A stretch of 64,000 nucleotides of DNA, from the NCBI RefSeq assembly GCF_003987395.1, contig NZ_PIPT01000002.1, positions 124,001-188,000 of the forward strand, given 5' to 3'. Origin of the DNA: Pseudidiomarina aquimaris (GTDB lineage Bacteria > Pseudomonadota > Gammaproteobacteria > Enterobacterales > Alteromonadaceae). Shown in pieces: positions 38,684 through 48,536 of the stretch. The notes beneath the pieces were generated by a model. It did no database searches. It saw only the letters and a list, made by a program, of their open reading frames with translations, and was not told where the DNA came from. How positions within the stretch are numbered: position 1 is the stretch's first letter; the number at the start of each line of letters is the position of its first letter. A program made the position numbers and the translations under genes.

Positions 38684-41005
38684 TTAAGCCGTAACGCTCT
38701 GATTACGACCTTTCTCTTTGGCGTGGTAGAGCGCTTCATCAGCGCGCGCCATCCAGTCATCGATTTTTTGATCCTCGGCTCTTAATTCGGTGAGACCGAC
38801 ACTGATCGTCACCTCGATGACTTCGTCGTCGAACTGGAAAGGCTGCGCAGCGATAGCTTTGCGAATCCGTTCTAGCGCGAGCAGAGCGTCAGCAGCTTCG
38901 GTGTAGGGTAGTAAAATCGCAAACTCTTCTCCGCCAAGACGGCCAAGCAAATCAATCTCGCGCAACTGTTGCTTACTACGACGACAAAACTCACGTAATA
39001 CCTCATCTCCCGCCGCATGCCCATAGGTATCGTTTACCCTTTTGAAGTGGTCGAGATCGATAATCGCCACGGTGACAGGTGTCTGATAGCGCATAAATTC
39101 GTCATAACGTTGCTCAATCGCCTCCCAAAACACGCGTCGGTTAACGACCCCCGTGAGCTCATCGGTGGTCGCAAGACGACGCAACTCGTTCACCGCCGCG
39201 ACGCGCTCTTGGTCCATTCGACGCATATGCATGAGCGTACCGAGGGTATCAAGCATCGGCCGCAGCAGACTCAGTAAACGACGCTCAAAGGTATGGGTGG
39301 TATTTGCTAGCACCATTAAGCCGACCACTTCGCGTTTAAAATAAAGTGGCAGGATGAGTCCATTTTTCAGTGGCGGTAGCGTCACGGGTTTGAAACTTAG
39401 CTCTAACTCGGAAATCGGCTCATGGCAAAACTCAGGTTCACCACGCAACAACACCTTTTTGACGACATCTCCAGCGACTTCGACCTCGAGCCCTTGCCGA
39501 ATTAATTTGCTATAAGTGTCGTCGCCATCAATCCCCAACTGCAGCCCGTGCACTAGCAGTAAATTGCATTTTCGTGATTCCGCTGGCAATTCGCCAACAA
39601 AGCCAACACTGGTATGGGTCATTTTCATCAGTCTCGGCAGCGCATAGTCACACACTTCACTGAAATCTTTGGCGAGCATAAACTCATGCTGCACGTGCGA
39701 AACCAACTCCAAAATGGCCGCTTGCTGATGTAAAAACTCTTCGTTGGCCACCTGCTCAGAAATGTCGTGGTGGATGCCTGTCATTTTTACCGCACGCCCC
39801 TGTGCGTCGCGCTCGATCAGACGACCGACACTATGTACCCATGCATAATGGCCATCTTTATGCCGCAAACGAAAACGTGCATCAAAGCGCGATGCAGGCC
39901 CTTTAATGTGGTCGTTTAATTTCGCTTGCAGGAAAGCCAAATCTTCTGGGTGTACCAAATCACTCCAGTTGAACTCCTTCTTATCACCGACCGTGTATCC
40001 CAAAAACTCTTGCCAGCGGTGACTTACTTCAAGATGATTGCTTTGAATGAGCCACGACCAGGTAAAAAAACCACCGGCGGTGAGGGCAATATCGAAATTA
40101 TCATTCGCTTCTTGCAACTTTAGTTCGAGCTCTTTTCCTTTGCTGTCATCCAGCAAGTAGCCTCTTACCCGCAACACGTTTCCTAGGTGATCTTTATCGG
40201 CCCGCGCGTAATGGTGAACCCAGCGAGTCACAGATTTACCTTGGTGTTTTGCCAGCACGCGATAATCCATTTCAAGGGCATCTTGCTCGCCGTCAATTAA
40301 GCGTTGCATTCGGTCAAGCAACTCTTGGCGTTCATCGGGATGAACGATGGACTCATAATTGACATCGTCGCGTAATAGGTAATCGGGTTCGTACCCTAAT
40401 ACGCGCGATGCATTTTCAGCCACATAGCTTAAGTGAACATTGGGTTCGATACGCCAGACCACAGCACAGACCGGCCCTTGGGCTAGGACTTCACGCTCAG
40501 CACGGTGGTTATCGATTTCAAAACGTTCGGCGATCGTAACGGCAATCCAGTCGGCAAACGTTTCAAGGTAACGTAATTCTGCGGCAGTGAATTGCCGCGG
40601 TTGGTTGCAAATCACACAAAGGGTTCCGAGGTGGAATTCACCGTAGAGGGTGATGGGCGCCCCGGCATAAGCTCGAATGCCATCTTCGGACACTACATAG
40701 GGATTATTGCAGAAGCGTTCATCTTCGGTGGCATCTTCGACCACCATCGTTTTTCCGGATGCGACTACATGTGTACAAAAGGAAACTTTGCGGGGGGTTT
40801 CCGCTTCATTAAAACCGACTTTCGCCTTGAACCACTGGCGTTGGTCATCTATTAGGCTAATCAGCGCTGCATCGGCGCTCATCAACTCTTTGACAAGTAA
40901 AGTAATGCGGTCAAAAATCGGGTCAGCTTCGGTATCAAGCAACTCCAGCTCATGCAACAGCCGTAAGCGCGCAGCTTCATTGCGTGGCACTGGAAATTGC
41001 TGCAT
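38684..41005 (-). CDS. GAF-PAS-PAS-GAF-GGDEF diguanylate cyclase
   Basis: Soluble sensor and diguanylate cyclase of 773 aa. Domains in order: GAF (about 20-160, ELLDTEADPIFDRI), PAS (about 175-290), PAS with PAC (about 300-425, HKDGHYAWVHSVGRLIERD), a second GAF (about 430-595) and GGDEF (about 610-770). The active site GGEEF is at 691-695, and an RxxD inhibitory site (REID, 682-685) lies five residues before it, so an active, feedback-inhibited cyclase is expected. No transmembrane segment is seen. The signal is unknown. Confidence 0.93.
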   Translation of the reverse strand: MQQFPVPRNEAARLRLLHELELLDTEADPIFDRITLLVKELMSADAALISLIDDQRQWFKAKVGFNEAETPRKVSFCTHVVASGKTMVVEDATEDERFCNNPYVVSEDGIRAYAGAPITLYGEFHLGTLCVICNQPRQFTAAELRYLETFADWIAVTIAERFEIDNHRAEREVLAQGPVCAVVWRIEPNVHLSYVAENASRVLGYEPDYLLRDDVNYESIVHPDERQELLDRMQRLIDGEQDALEMDYRVLAKHQGKSVTRWVHHYARADKDHLGNVLRVRGYLLDDSKGKELELKLQEANDNFDIALTAGGFFTWSWLIQSNHLEVSHRWQEFLGYTVGDKKEFNWSDLVHPEDLAFLQAKLNDHIKGPASRFDARFRLRHKDGHYAWVHSVGRLIERDAQGRAVKMTGIHHDISEQVANEEFLHQQAAILELVSHVQHEFMLAKDFSEVCDYALPRLMKMTHTSVGFVGELPAESRKCNLLLVHGLQLGIDGDDTYSKLIRQGLEVEVAGDVVKKVLLRGEPEFCHEPISELELSFKPVTLPPLKNGLILPLYFKREVVGLMVLANTTHTFERRLLSLLRPMLDTLGTLMHMRRMDQERVAAVNELRRLATTDELTGVVNRRVFWEAIEQRYDEFMRYQTPVTVAIIDLDHFKRVNDTYGHAAGDEVLREFCRRSKQQLREIDLLGRLGGEEFAILLPYTEAADALLALERIRKAIAAQPFQFDDEVIEVTISVGLTELRAEDQKIDDWMARADEALYHAKEKGRNQSVTA

Positions 41006-41078
41006 ATAACCCCCTGATTTTGGTGTTCAAATCTAAGCGTAGCAGACATTGCGCAAAAACGAAGTTAAATCATCGTAG

Positions 41079-41660
41079 TTAACGCAATCCTAATTTTTCT
41101 TTCCAGTGCTTACGACAGCATGAGATATATCGATCGTTACCGCCGATGGCAATTTGCTCACCCACTTTTACCGCATCACCCTTCTCGTCAATGCGCAGGT
41201 TCATGGTGGCCTTGCGACCACAGAAGCAGATGGTTTTCATTTCACTCACTTTGTCGGCAACCGCCAATAAGACAGCACTGCCTGGGAAGGCCTGCCCAAA
41301 CGCGTCCGTTCGAATGCCATAACACATCACTGGAATATCAATGCGGTCAACCACGTCAGTCAGTTGCCAAACCTGCGTTTCAGTTAGGAATTGTGCTTCA
41401 TCGATTAACACACAGTCGATTGGCTGCTGGCCATGGCGCGCTTCGATGAGTGCGGCTAGGTCGGTGCCGCTGGTAAACGCCAGCGCAGAACGGTCAATAC
41501 CCAGACGTGAAGCGATCATGCCTTTGCCAGCCCGATCGTCAATTGCGGGTGTCAACAACAGCACTTTTTGTTCACGTTCTTCGTAGTTATGCGCAACCTG
41601 TAATAAAGAAGTGCTCTTGCCAGCGTTCATTGCCGAGTATGTAAAATAAAGAGAAGCCAT
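41079..41660 (-). CDS. tdk: Thymidine kinase Tdk
   Basis: Type II thymidine kinase for deoxynucleoside salvage. The 193-aa protein has the P-loop YSAMNAGKSTSLL, the lid/substrate segment VLIDEAQFLT and the zinc cysteines in CFCGRKATMNLR and ISCCRKHW. It is divergent from add, another nucleoside-salvage gene, with a 112-bp shared gap. Confidence 0.97.
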   Translation of the reverse strand: MASLYFTYSAMNAGKSTSLLQVAHNYEEREQKVLLLTPAIDDRAGKGMIASRLGIDRSALAFTSGTDLAALIEARHGQQPIDCVLIDEAQFLTETQVWQLTDVVDRIDIPVMCYGIRTDAFGQAFPGSAVLLAVADKVSEMKTICFCGRKATMNLRIDEKGDAVKVGEQIAIGGNDRYISCCRKHWKEKLGLR

Positions 41661-41700
41661 GATTATTCGATTCGCTTGATTGAACTATCTGCTTGAGGTT

Positions 41701-41706
41701 TATACT
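41701..41706 (+). promoter_or_regulatory. Possible -10 element of add
   Basis: TATACT (5 of 6 to consensus) lies 66 bp before the add ATG. Upstream TTGAAC (15-bp spacing) or TTGATT (19-bp spacing) are both imperfectly placed, so only the -10 is offered. Confidence 0.3.
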
Positions 41707-41772
41707 GAGTTTGAACACTGAATGCAAAGGCAAATTTTGCTATCATGGCGCAAGTCAACTGGAGGATCATCA

Positions 41773-43002
41773 ATGTCAGAACGTTATACTCACGCATTTT
41801 TAAAGGCCATGCCGAAAGCGGATTTGCATTTACACCTCGATGGCAGCTTACGCCCCGACGGCCTCATCGAAATGGCAAAGCGCAGTGGCGTGGAGTTACC
41901 TTCGTACACCGTCGATGGCCTCTATGACCAAGTTTTTAAAGAGAGCTATAACGATCTTGGCGAATACCTGAATGGCTTCCAATACACCTGTGCGGTCTTA
42001 CGCGACATGGAAAACTTGGAGCAAGCGGCGTATGAACTGGCGATGGATAATCTTGCCGAAGGCGTTATCTATATCGAGGTTCGCTTTGCGCCACAACTCA
42101 TGATGGATCCCAGTCGCGGGATCGATTTTGACCGCGTCATGCATACCACTAACGCCGGTTTGAAGCGCGCAAAAGATGAGTATAACAGCCAAGCGGCTGT
42201 GCAAGCTGGTGAAAAGCCTCCATTTGACTATGGCATTATTAATTGCGCCATGCGCATGTTCGGCAAAAAAGGATTCTCGCCTTATTACACCCAGCTGTTT
42301 CAGACTTTGCGCGACCACGAACCGAAACATGTGATCAAAATCGCTGCCATGGAAATGATCCGCGCCAGCATTCGTTTGCGCGACGAAGAAGGATTGCCGA
42401 TTGTTGGCCTAGATATTGCCGGTCAAGAAATGGGGTATCCGGCACATGACTTCAAAGAAGTCTATGAATATGCCCACCAAAACTTTTTACTAAAAACTGT
42501 CCACGCCGGAGAAGCTTACGGTGCTGAGAGTATTTTTGAAGCACTCACCCAATGCTATGCCGACCGCCTTGGGCACGGCTACTCACTCTTTTCTCCAGAT
42601 ATGATTCAGGATCCAAAAATCACTGATAAAGAAAGTTATGCCAGCCAACTGGCGTCATTTATCGCTGATCGACGCATCGCTATTGAAGTCTGTATTACCA
42701 GTAACCTACAAACCAATCCGACTATTGGTGAGGTTACCAATCACAACTTCAAGCACATGTTTGACCACCGCTTAGCGACAGTTATTTGTACCGATAACCG
42801 TTTGGTGTCGCGGACGACAGTGACCCGCGAATATGAATTGGCAAATCAAGCCGCAGACATTCCACTCAAACGCTTAAAAGATATGGTTGCCTACGGCTTC
42901 AAAAAGAACTTCTTCCCGCAGGACTACTTAGCTAAGCGTGCTTACGCCAAGCAAGTCCTGCAGTATTTCGACAAGGTCGCAGCAGAACACGGCGTGCGTT
43001 AG
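41773..43002 (+). CDS. add: Adenosine deaminase
   Basis: Zinc enzyme converting (deoxy)adenosine to (deoxy)inosine. The start is the ATG at 41773 (MSERYTHAFLKAMPKAD), with GGAGG 7 nt upstream. The metal and catalytic motifs are HLHLDGS (His19, His21), TVHAGEAYGAES, RLGHGYS, CITSNLQTNP and CTDNRLVS. At 409 aa it is longer than the E. coli enzyme (333 aa), with extra sequence in the first half, so it may belong to a longer adenosine deaminase subgroup. It converges on and overlaps the peptidase gene by 4 bp. Confidence 0.93.
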   Translation: MSERYTHAFLKAMPKADLHLHLDGSLRPDGLIEMAKRSGVELPSYTVDGLYDQVFKESYNDLGEYLNGFQYTCAVLRDMENLEQAAYELAMDNLAEGVIYIEVRFAPQLMMDPSRGIDFDRVMHTTNAGLKRAKDEYNSQAAVQAGEKPPFDYGIINCAMRMFGKKGFSPYYTQLFQTLRDHEPKHVIKIAAMEMIRASIRLRDEEGLPIVGLDIAGQEMGYPAHDFKEVYEYAHQNFLLKTVHAGEAYGAESIFEALTQCYADRLGHGYSLFSPDMIQDPKITDKESYASQLASFIADRRIAIEVCITSNLQTNPTIGEVTNHNFKHMFDHRLATVICTDNRLVSRTTVTREYELANQAADIPLKRLKDMVAYGFKKNFFPQDYLAKRAYAKQVLQYFDKVAAEHGVR

Positions 43003-44948
43003 TCGCCCGCCGTGCTATCAGCTTGTCGTAAGTATTGCTCTAAGAAATTCAAATAGGCTTCTTGCGCTTCGATACGATTCTCTTTGTTGCGGAAGCCATG
43101 TCCTTCATCATCGAATAGCACATACTCTACTGGCACGCCGTTTTCACGAATAGCGGCAACCATCTCGTCACTTTCGACTTGAAGAACGCGCGGATCATTA
43201 GCGCCTTGCACAATCAATACGGGTGCTTGCACCTGAGCGGCATGGAACAGCGGTGAAATACGACGTAAGCGTTCAGCATGCTCCGCAGGATCGCCAAGCT
43301 CATCGTAAAGCGATTGGCGGAAGCTCGCCCACCATGGTGGAATGCTTTCCAGGGTGCGCACCCAGTTAGTGACGCCGAAAATGTTAATACCGGCATCAAA
43401 CTCGTCGGTAAATGCTAAGGCTGCCATGGTCAGATAACCACCATAGCTGCCACCCATAACGGCAATCTTGTCGGCATCCACCCAAGGTAAGCTTTGCAGG
43501 TACTTCTTCGCATAAACCACATCTTGCAAGTCATCTTCGCCATGGCGACGGTCGTCTAAGTGGTAAAACGTTTTACCATAACCCGACGAGCCGCGGTTAT
43601 TGATCCCCAGCATGGCGTAACCGTGGTTGACCAAATGCTGCACCATCGGGTTATAACCTTTGCGGGTTTGCCCGCCAGGTCCGCCGTGGATGTATATAAC
43701 TGCAGGCACCTTGTTCGTCACACTCGCTTGCTGTGGACGATAGAGAATATTAGGAATTTCCAGTCCATCAAAGCTCTCGAAACGCACGACTTGGCTTGCA
43801 ACAAGGTCGCTCTTATCAATTTTTGGACTTAAAGCATCGGTGACTTGCACCAATTGTTCTTGACCTACCTGCCAAGTATAAAGATTTGATGGTGAGGTAT
43901 CTGAATTAACATAGAATGCTAGCACTGACTCATCATCCGAGAAGTTAACCCCACGTAAGTCACCGGCTGGATAACCAGGCATCGCAATAGGCTCGCCCGT
44001 TGTCGTGTTTAATATTGTAAGCTTGGTGCTGGCGTCGCTGTTCACTCCGATCATCTGGTAGCCACCCTGCTCGGAGAAGTAAACAAACATAACATCCCAG
44101 TTATCTGTGTACTCTTCGCTATGGTCGCCGCTAGCTATGTCATAGCGCCAGGCTTGCACAAACTCGCCATGGGCATTGGTGCCATAAATTAGGCTCTGAC
44201 TATCTGGGCTAAAACTGAAAATACTATTGCTTACCGCATTGGTATCATCGGTAATGAGCAGCGGCTCTTCAGCAGCATCGGTGAGGTCAAGTAAATAGAG
44301 GTCGGTATCTTTGTTGCTATTAACCTTTGCCAGCGCTAACCACTCGCCATTCGGTGCCACTCGCATGTCAGCCCAACCTGCGTCGTTTTGGAAAATCAGC
44401 TCACGACTGTAGTTATCGGTGCGGTAACGATAAATATCAAAATTCGCAGGATTTCGCTCGTTGGTCATGACATAGAAGAATTCATCATTCGCATGCCAGC
44501 CCAGAAACGCCGCTTTTAACTCCTCGCCGGGCGTGAGATCTTGCACACTCCCGTCGAGTTCACGCACATAAATGTGATCGAGCTCGTTACCACCTTGGTC
44601 GGCGCTATACAGGAACCGTTTGTCATTGGGGAACCAACTGAGCCCAGCAAAAGCATCGCTGGTAGACCGCGTAAGCTGAGCGGGCTCGCCGCCACCCACT
44701 GGATAGCTATAGACATTAAAAATGCCATCGGCATCACTGGTAACCAGCACCTCGGCGTTGTCGTGACTCAAAGACGAACCAAACAAAGTTGTGGTCGCAA
44801 AAAACGTCTCTGCGGGATACTCCTGTACCGCAGCAGTCGATTCTGCCGCTGCCTGCGGCTCTGCGGTCGCAGCGGTTTCTTGTGCTGGGCTACAAGCCAC
44901 CAAAACCGCACTCAAAAATAAAGTTAACGCTAGTTTGTGATTCAGCAT
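42999..44948 (-). CDS. S9-family peptidase lipoprotein
   Basis: Prolyl-oligopeptidase-family serine peptidase, 649 aa, exported as a lipoprotein (LTLFLSAVLVAC|SPAQ). An N-terminal beta-propeller (TolB/WD40-like repeats, about 50-370) is followed by an alpha/beta-hydrolase domain. The catalytic residues are visible: Ser501 in GGSYGGY, Asp585 in GANDPRV and His617 in DDEGHGF. Likely an S9C-type dipeptidyl or acylaminoacyl peptidase; peptide scavenging fits a protein-degrading marine lifestyle, by inference. Confidence 0.92.
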   Translation of the reverse strand: MLNHKLALTLFLSAVLVACSPAQETAATAEPQAAAESTAAVQEYPAETFFATTTLFGSSLSHDNAEVLVTSDADGIFNVYSYPVGGGEPAQLTRSTSDAFAGLSWFPNDKRFLYSADQGGNELDHIYVRELDGSVQDLTPGEELKAAFLGWHANDEFFYVMTNERNPANFDIYRYRTDNYSRELIFQNDAGWADMRVAPNGEWLALAKVNSNKDTDLYLLDLTDAAEEPLLITDDTNAVSNSIFSFSPDSQSLIYGTNAHGEFVQAWRYDIASGDHSEEYTDNWDVMFVYFSEQGGYQMIGVNSDASTKLTILNTTTGEPIAMPGYPAGDLRGVNFSDDESVLAFYVNSDTSPSNLYTWQVGQEQLVQVTDALSPKIDKSDLVASQVVRFESFDGLEIPNILYRPQQASVTNKVPAVIYIHGGPGGQTRKGYNPMVQHLVNHGYAMLGINNRGSSGYGKTFYHLDDRRHGEDDLQDVVYAKKYLQSLPWVDADKIAVMGGSYGGYLTMAALAFTDEFDAGINIFGVTNWVRTLESIPPWWASFRQSLYDELGDPAEHAERLRRISPLFHAAQVQAPVLIVQGANDPRVLQVESDEMVAAIRENGVPVEYVLFDDEGHGFRNKENRIEAQEAYLNFLEQYLRQADSTAGD

Positions 44949-45035
44949 CGCTGGGCTCCTCGAAAATTCATCCGAGGCAAAGTGTAGCGCAAATTTTTAA
45001 ACTTGCGCTGCGAGCTTGGTTCTGTCTCTTGGTTC

Positions 45036-47471
45036 CTAGCTAAAATAACGCCGATGGAACTCAGCGGTGGGGAGTGGTTTATCGAATAAATAGCCCTGTA
45101 GGACCACTTTGTCATCTCGGCTTGCCAAATAATCGGCTTGGGCTTGTGTCTCGACGCCTTCTGCGACAATTCTTAGGCCCAGCGTCTTCGCAATGGCGAT
45201 AACCGAATCGACAATCGTGCGCTGCTCGGCGTCATCGATAGCTTGCACAAAACTCTTATCGATTTTCAATTCCTGTAACGGCAATTTCCGCAGATACGAT
45301 AGCGAAGAGTACCCCGTACCAAAGTCATCAATCGAAAATTGCACACCGCTTTGTTGCAATGCCTTCATTTTCAAAACAATGTCTTCGGTGTCATCGACAA
45401 ACAAGTTCTCAGTGACCTCCAGTACGAGACGCGAGGGGTCGGCTCCCGATTCTTCCAGCGCCCGCTCAATACAATAAACGAAATCGTATTTACGGAATTG
45501 CCGCGGGCTTATATTAATAGCCAAGGTCAATGGTGCCGGCAAACGTTTGAGCTCGAGCAACGCATGGCGCACGATCCATTTGCCTAGGTCGACTATTAAG
45601 TCGGTTTGCTCAGCGACAGGAATAAATTCCGCAGGCGATATCATGCCCTTTTCTGGATGCTGCCACCGCAGCAGAACTTCAACTCCGAGCAAGGTTTTAT
45701 CGGCCCCCACTTGCGGCTGCAAGTGCAGCTGTAAGCCCTCGCCATTGATCGCCTCGCGCAGTTCCCGTTCGATTTCATAGCGCTTTTCTAATACGTCGCT
45801 GTAGGACACATCGTAAACTGCGGTCTGATTACCGCCAGCGTCCTTGGCTGTATGCACCGCTGTTTCAGCGTGACGTATAATGGCATCCGCAGACTCGGCA
45901 TCCTGCGGATAAATAACGATACCAGCGCTTGCGGTGACCGAGATCTGCTCATCTTGCACCCGTAACGGCTGACTCAATTCGGCAAGGATCAATTTGACGA
46001 GGATTTGGGCGTCCGCGAGAACATCTTTCTGCTCTAGCTTACGAGGTGTCAGGACCACAGCAAATAAGTCGCCACCGAGGTTCGCCACAAACGCATTTTG
46101 CTCATTAGCCACCACGGCACGCAAGCGACGCGCCGTCGCTTTTAGAATTGCATCACCGAATTCAAAACCACGAACATCGTTGATGCGTTGCAAGCCGTCA
46201 AGATCGAACAGGATGACCGCACCATGCTCACCTTTATGGGCGGCGGTGACTAAGCTAGCAATGTGCTGGATACAACTGGTGCGATTCGGTAATTCCGTCA
46301 GCGCATCAAAATACGCTAAATATTCAAGTTTCGCCTCAGCCTCGACACGCTGAGTAATATTCAGTTTACTTGCCAAATAATGCGTGACGTTTCCATGTTC
46401 ATCGCGGAGTGGCGAAATGGTTGCCCACTCACGAAACTCCTGTCCGGATTTAGTTTTGTTATAGAACTCACCTTGCCATGTCTTGCCCTCGCTCAAACAT
46501 TGCCACAACGCTTGGTACTCGCTGGCGGGCGTACGGCCCGAGGCCAATAGACGCGGGTTCTTACCGATAACTTCTTCGCTGCTGTACCCCGTGGTCGCGC
46601 AGAAGGCAGGATTCACATATTCGATGTTGCCGGCGAGATCGGTAATCATGATACTTTCATTCGCCTGCTCAACCGCCGCTGATAACTGCCGCAGTTTCGC
46701 TTCACGGTGGCGGCGTTCTTTGGCAGCCAGTCGTACATTGTGTGCCAGAATGCCAAACTCGTTTGGGAGTCGCAGTGGAAGACGGCTGTCATTAACAAAA
46801 CCATGTCGGCCGAACTGCGTCACAGCGGCGACTAACTTGTTCGCTGGACGCGCAATGAAGCGCTGCAGCGAAAACCACAGGCCAAAGCCAATCAGGAAAA
46901 ATAGCAGAAGCAACAAACCGAGTGGCAACCAGGGTACGCTGGCAAGTTGATACCAATGCGGCGCGTGTAAATATTCGACTAACAGCACATTTCGCTGGCT
47001 TTGTCGGTTAACTGAGAGACTTTCAATGATCGGGACTGCCGCGACCAAATGGCTGTGTTCCGGATGATACTCAATGAAGGTTTTGCCAGTATTACTCGCT
47101 TGCTGGACTGGGTCAGTACCAACAGTATCTAAAAAGCGCTGCAAATCACCTTTGATTAAATGTGGTTCATAAGCTGCTACTAAGTCTTTGCGCACACTTA
47201 CGATCACCGCATTCCGGATACGCGGATGCACATGCATCTCACTGATAAGTTCAGGTATCGTTTCGGTGCTATCCGCTGTATACATGCGGTTGAAGGAGCC
47301 CTGTGCTACCGCCACACTGCTGCGCAACTCAAGCTGAGCGCTATTAAGCGCTGCTTGCTGCTGGGCGGCAATCATGAAATAGGTGAGCCCCAGCAAAATA
47401 GCCAGCATTGCAACGAATATCGGTATGGTAATCTGCACACTTAAGCGTTGCCACCAACGAAGCCTTCTCAC
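45036..47471 (-). CDS. Membrane PAS-GGDEF-EAL protein, probable c-di-GMP phosphodiesterase
   Basis: Inner-membrane c-di-GMP enzyme of 811 aa. Two transmembrane helices (about 13-32 and 178-200) bracket a periplasmic sensor; a HAMP-like linker, a PAS/PAC pair, GGDEF and EAL follow. The GGDEF signature is changed to GGDLF, so cyclase activity is unlikely. The EAL part keeps its catalytic set: Glu598 (EVLLRW), NISPRQF, EVTEN, the loop DDFGTGYSS, KIDKSFV and AEGVET, so phosphodiesterase activity is expected. It is translated with a 4-bp overlap from the upstream binding-protein gene. Confidence 0.92.
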   Translation of the reverse strand: MRRLRWWQRLSVQITIPIFVAMLAILLGLTYFMIAAQQQAALNSAQLELRSSVAVAQGSFNRMYTADSTETIPELISEMHVHPRIRNAVIVSVRKDLVAAYEPHLIKGDLQRFLDTVGTDPVQQASNTGKTFIEYHPEHSHLVAAVPIIESLSVNRQSQRNVLLVEYLHAPHWYQLASVPWLPLGLLLLLFFLIGFGLWFSLQRFIARPANKLVAAVTQFGRHGFVNDSRLPLRLPNEFGILAHNVRLAAKERRHREAKLRQLSAAVEQANESIMITDLAGNIEYVNPAFCATTGYSSEEVIGKNPRLLASGRTPASEYQALWQCLSEGKTWQGEFYNKTKSGQEFREWATISPLRDEHGNVTHYLASKLNITQRVEAEAKLEYLAYFDALTELPNRTSCIQHIASLVTAAHKGEHGAVILFDLDGLQRINDVRGFEFGDAILKATARRLRAVVANEQNAFVANLGGDLFAVVLTPRKLEQKDVLADAQILVKLILAELSQPLRVQDEQISVTASAGIVIYPQDAESADAIIRHAETAVHTAKDAGGNQTAVYDVSYSDVLEKRYEIERELREAINGEGLQLHLQPQVGADKTLLGVEVLLRWQHPEKGMISPAEFIPVAEQTDLIVDLGKWIVRHALLELKRLPAPLTLAINISPRQFRKYDFVYCIERALEESGADPSRLVLEVTENLFVDDTEDIVLKMKALQQSGVQFSIDDFGTGYSSLSYLRKLPLQELKIDKSFVQAIDDAEQRTIVDSVIAIAKTLGLRIVAEGVETQAQADYLASRDDKVVLQGYLFDKPLPTAEFHRRYFS

Positions 47472-48409
47472 TCAACCACCTCACTTAGCTGGTCACAGCG
47501 GCTGAGTGGGGTAACTTGGTCATAGACATTTGACTGAATGAGATGCTCAGCCACTTGTGGGATATCTTCCTGCAACAACTTCGCCAAGGCCCTTTCTTGC
47601 TCGGCCGCAGAAACAAACTCTACGTCCGCTAACCCTGTAGTTAGCTCAGCCTCGCCAAGATCAGTCAGCGCTTGTAACGCTTGCCAAAATTCTATTTGAC
47701 GTTGTTCAAGCAAACTCATGATGTGCGGCCAACTCTGATCGCGCAACGCCATTACGGCCGGCGCAAGCGCTGGCCAGCGTTGCTTGTTGATAATCAGCAC
47801 ATCGGTGATTTTCAGCTCGGTGTGACGCGAGTCAAAAATGACCTGTCCGCCTCTTTGTTTCAGTCGTTCCACGAAAGGTTGATAAGTTACCACCAAATCG
47901 GTTTTTTTCTCTGCCCAAGCTGACAAGTGTTCCGTCGGGACTAACACTTGCGTGGTTACGCGTTCAGGCGTAATCCCATTCACCTTCATCCATTGACTCA
48001 AGACATAGCGAGCCAAGGTACTGTCCTCCAATCCGACATGGATAGGCTTTTCGGGGTCATCACGCCAATCCTCATGGGCGATGATCGCATCAGCTCCGAG
48101 CGAGCGGTCGATAACCATTGCCACGCAATAACCACCCTGAGTCATGGTATTAATACCAAGTGCATTATCTAACGAGACAAATGCGCCTACCGCCGCATCA
48201 TTGCTCAGCATCCGCAACACACTGATATCGGAAACGAGCATTACTGGCTTTAATTGACGTGGGAGCACTGCAGGATGGGTGGCGGCAGCACTAAAAATGG
48301 GGGCGGCGCCTAACCATGCGTTACCCACAAGTACCGCTCGCTCCGCTGGCCGATCACAGCCCGAAACAGTAAGCATGACTAGAGGTATGAGCAGAAAAAA
48401 TCTCAGCAT
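47468..48409 (-). CDS. Periplasmic substrate-binding-like lipoprotein
   Basis: A 313-aa NMT1/SsuA/TauA-like type 2 periplasmic binding protein with a lipoprotein signal (PLVMLTVSGC|DRP). It has the family segments VGNAWLGAAPIF near the N-terminus, GYCVAMVIDRSLGADAI and TDLVVTYQPF. No ABC permease or ATPase gene is adjacent. Instead it overlaps by 4 bp with the GGDEF-EAL gene, so it is probably a ligand-sensing partner of that protein's periplasmic domain. The ligand is unknown. Confidence 0.82.
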   Translation of the reverse strand: MLRFFLLIPLVMLTVSGCDRPAERAVLVGNAWLGAAPIFSAAATHPAVLPRQLKPVMLVSDISVLRMLSNDAAVGAFVSLDNALGINTMTQGGYCVAMVIDRSLGADAIIAHEDWRDDPEKPIHVGLEDSTLARYVLSQWMKVNGITPERVTTQVLVPTEHLSAWAEKKTDLVVTYQPFVERLKQRGGQVIFDSRHTELKITDVLIINKQRWPALAPAVMALRDQSWPHIMSLLEQRQIEFWQALQALTDLGEAELTTGLADVEFVSAAEQERALAKLLQEDIPQVAEHLIQSNVYDQVTPLSRCDQLSEVVE

Positions 48410-48500
48410 GAATCGTGTATGTGTCTCGAATGAGTACCTGATGCCCTACATTCTAGCAGTTTCCTCGAGACTGTTAATTGAACTTTCGAGTTTACTAAAT

Positions 48501-48527
48501 AAAAAACCCTGCCAAATGGCAGGGTTT
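48501..48527 (-). terminator. Intrinsic terminator, minus strand
   Basis: CCCTGCC-AAAT-GGCAGGG (48507-48524) with six A on the left makes a GC-rich hairpin followed by T6 on the minus strand. It lies just after the truncated gene remnant at 48537-48620 and before the binding-protein operon. Confidence 0.9.
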
Positions 48528-48536
48528 GTTCAATCG

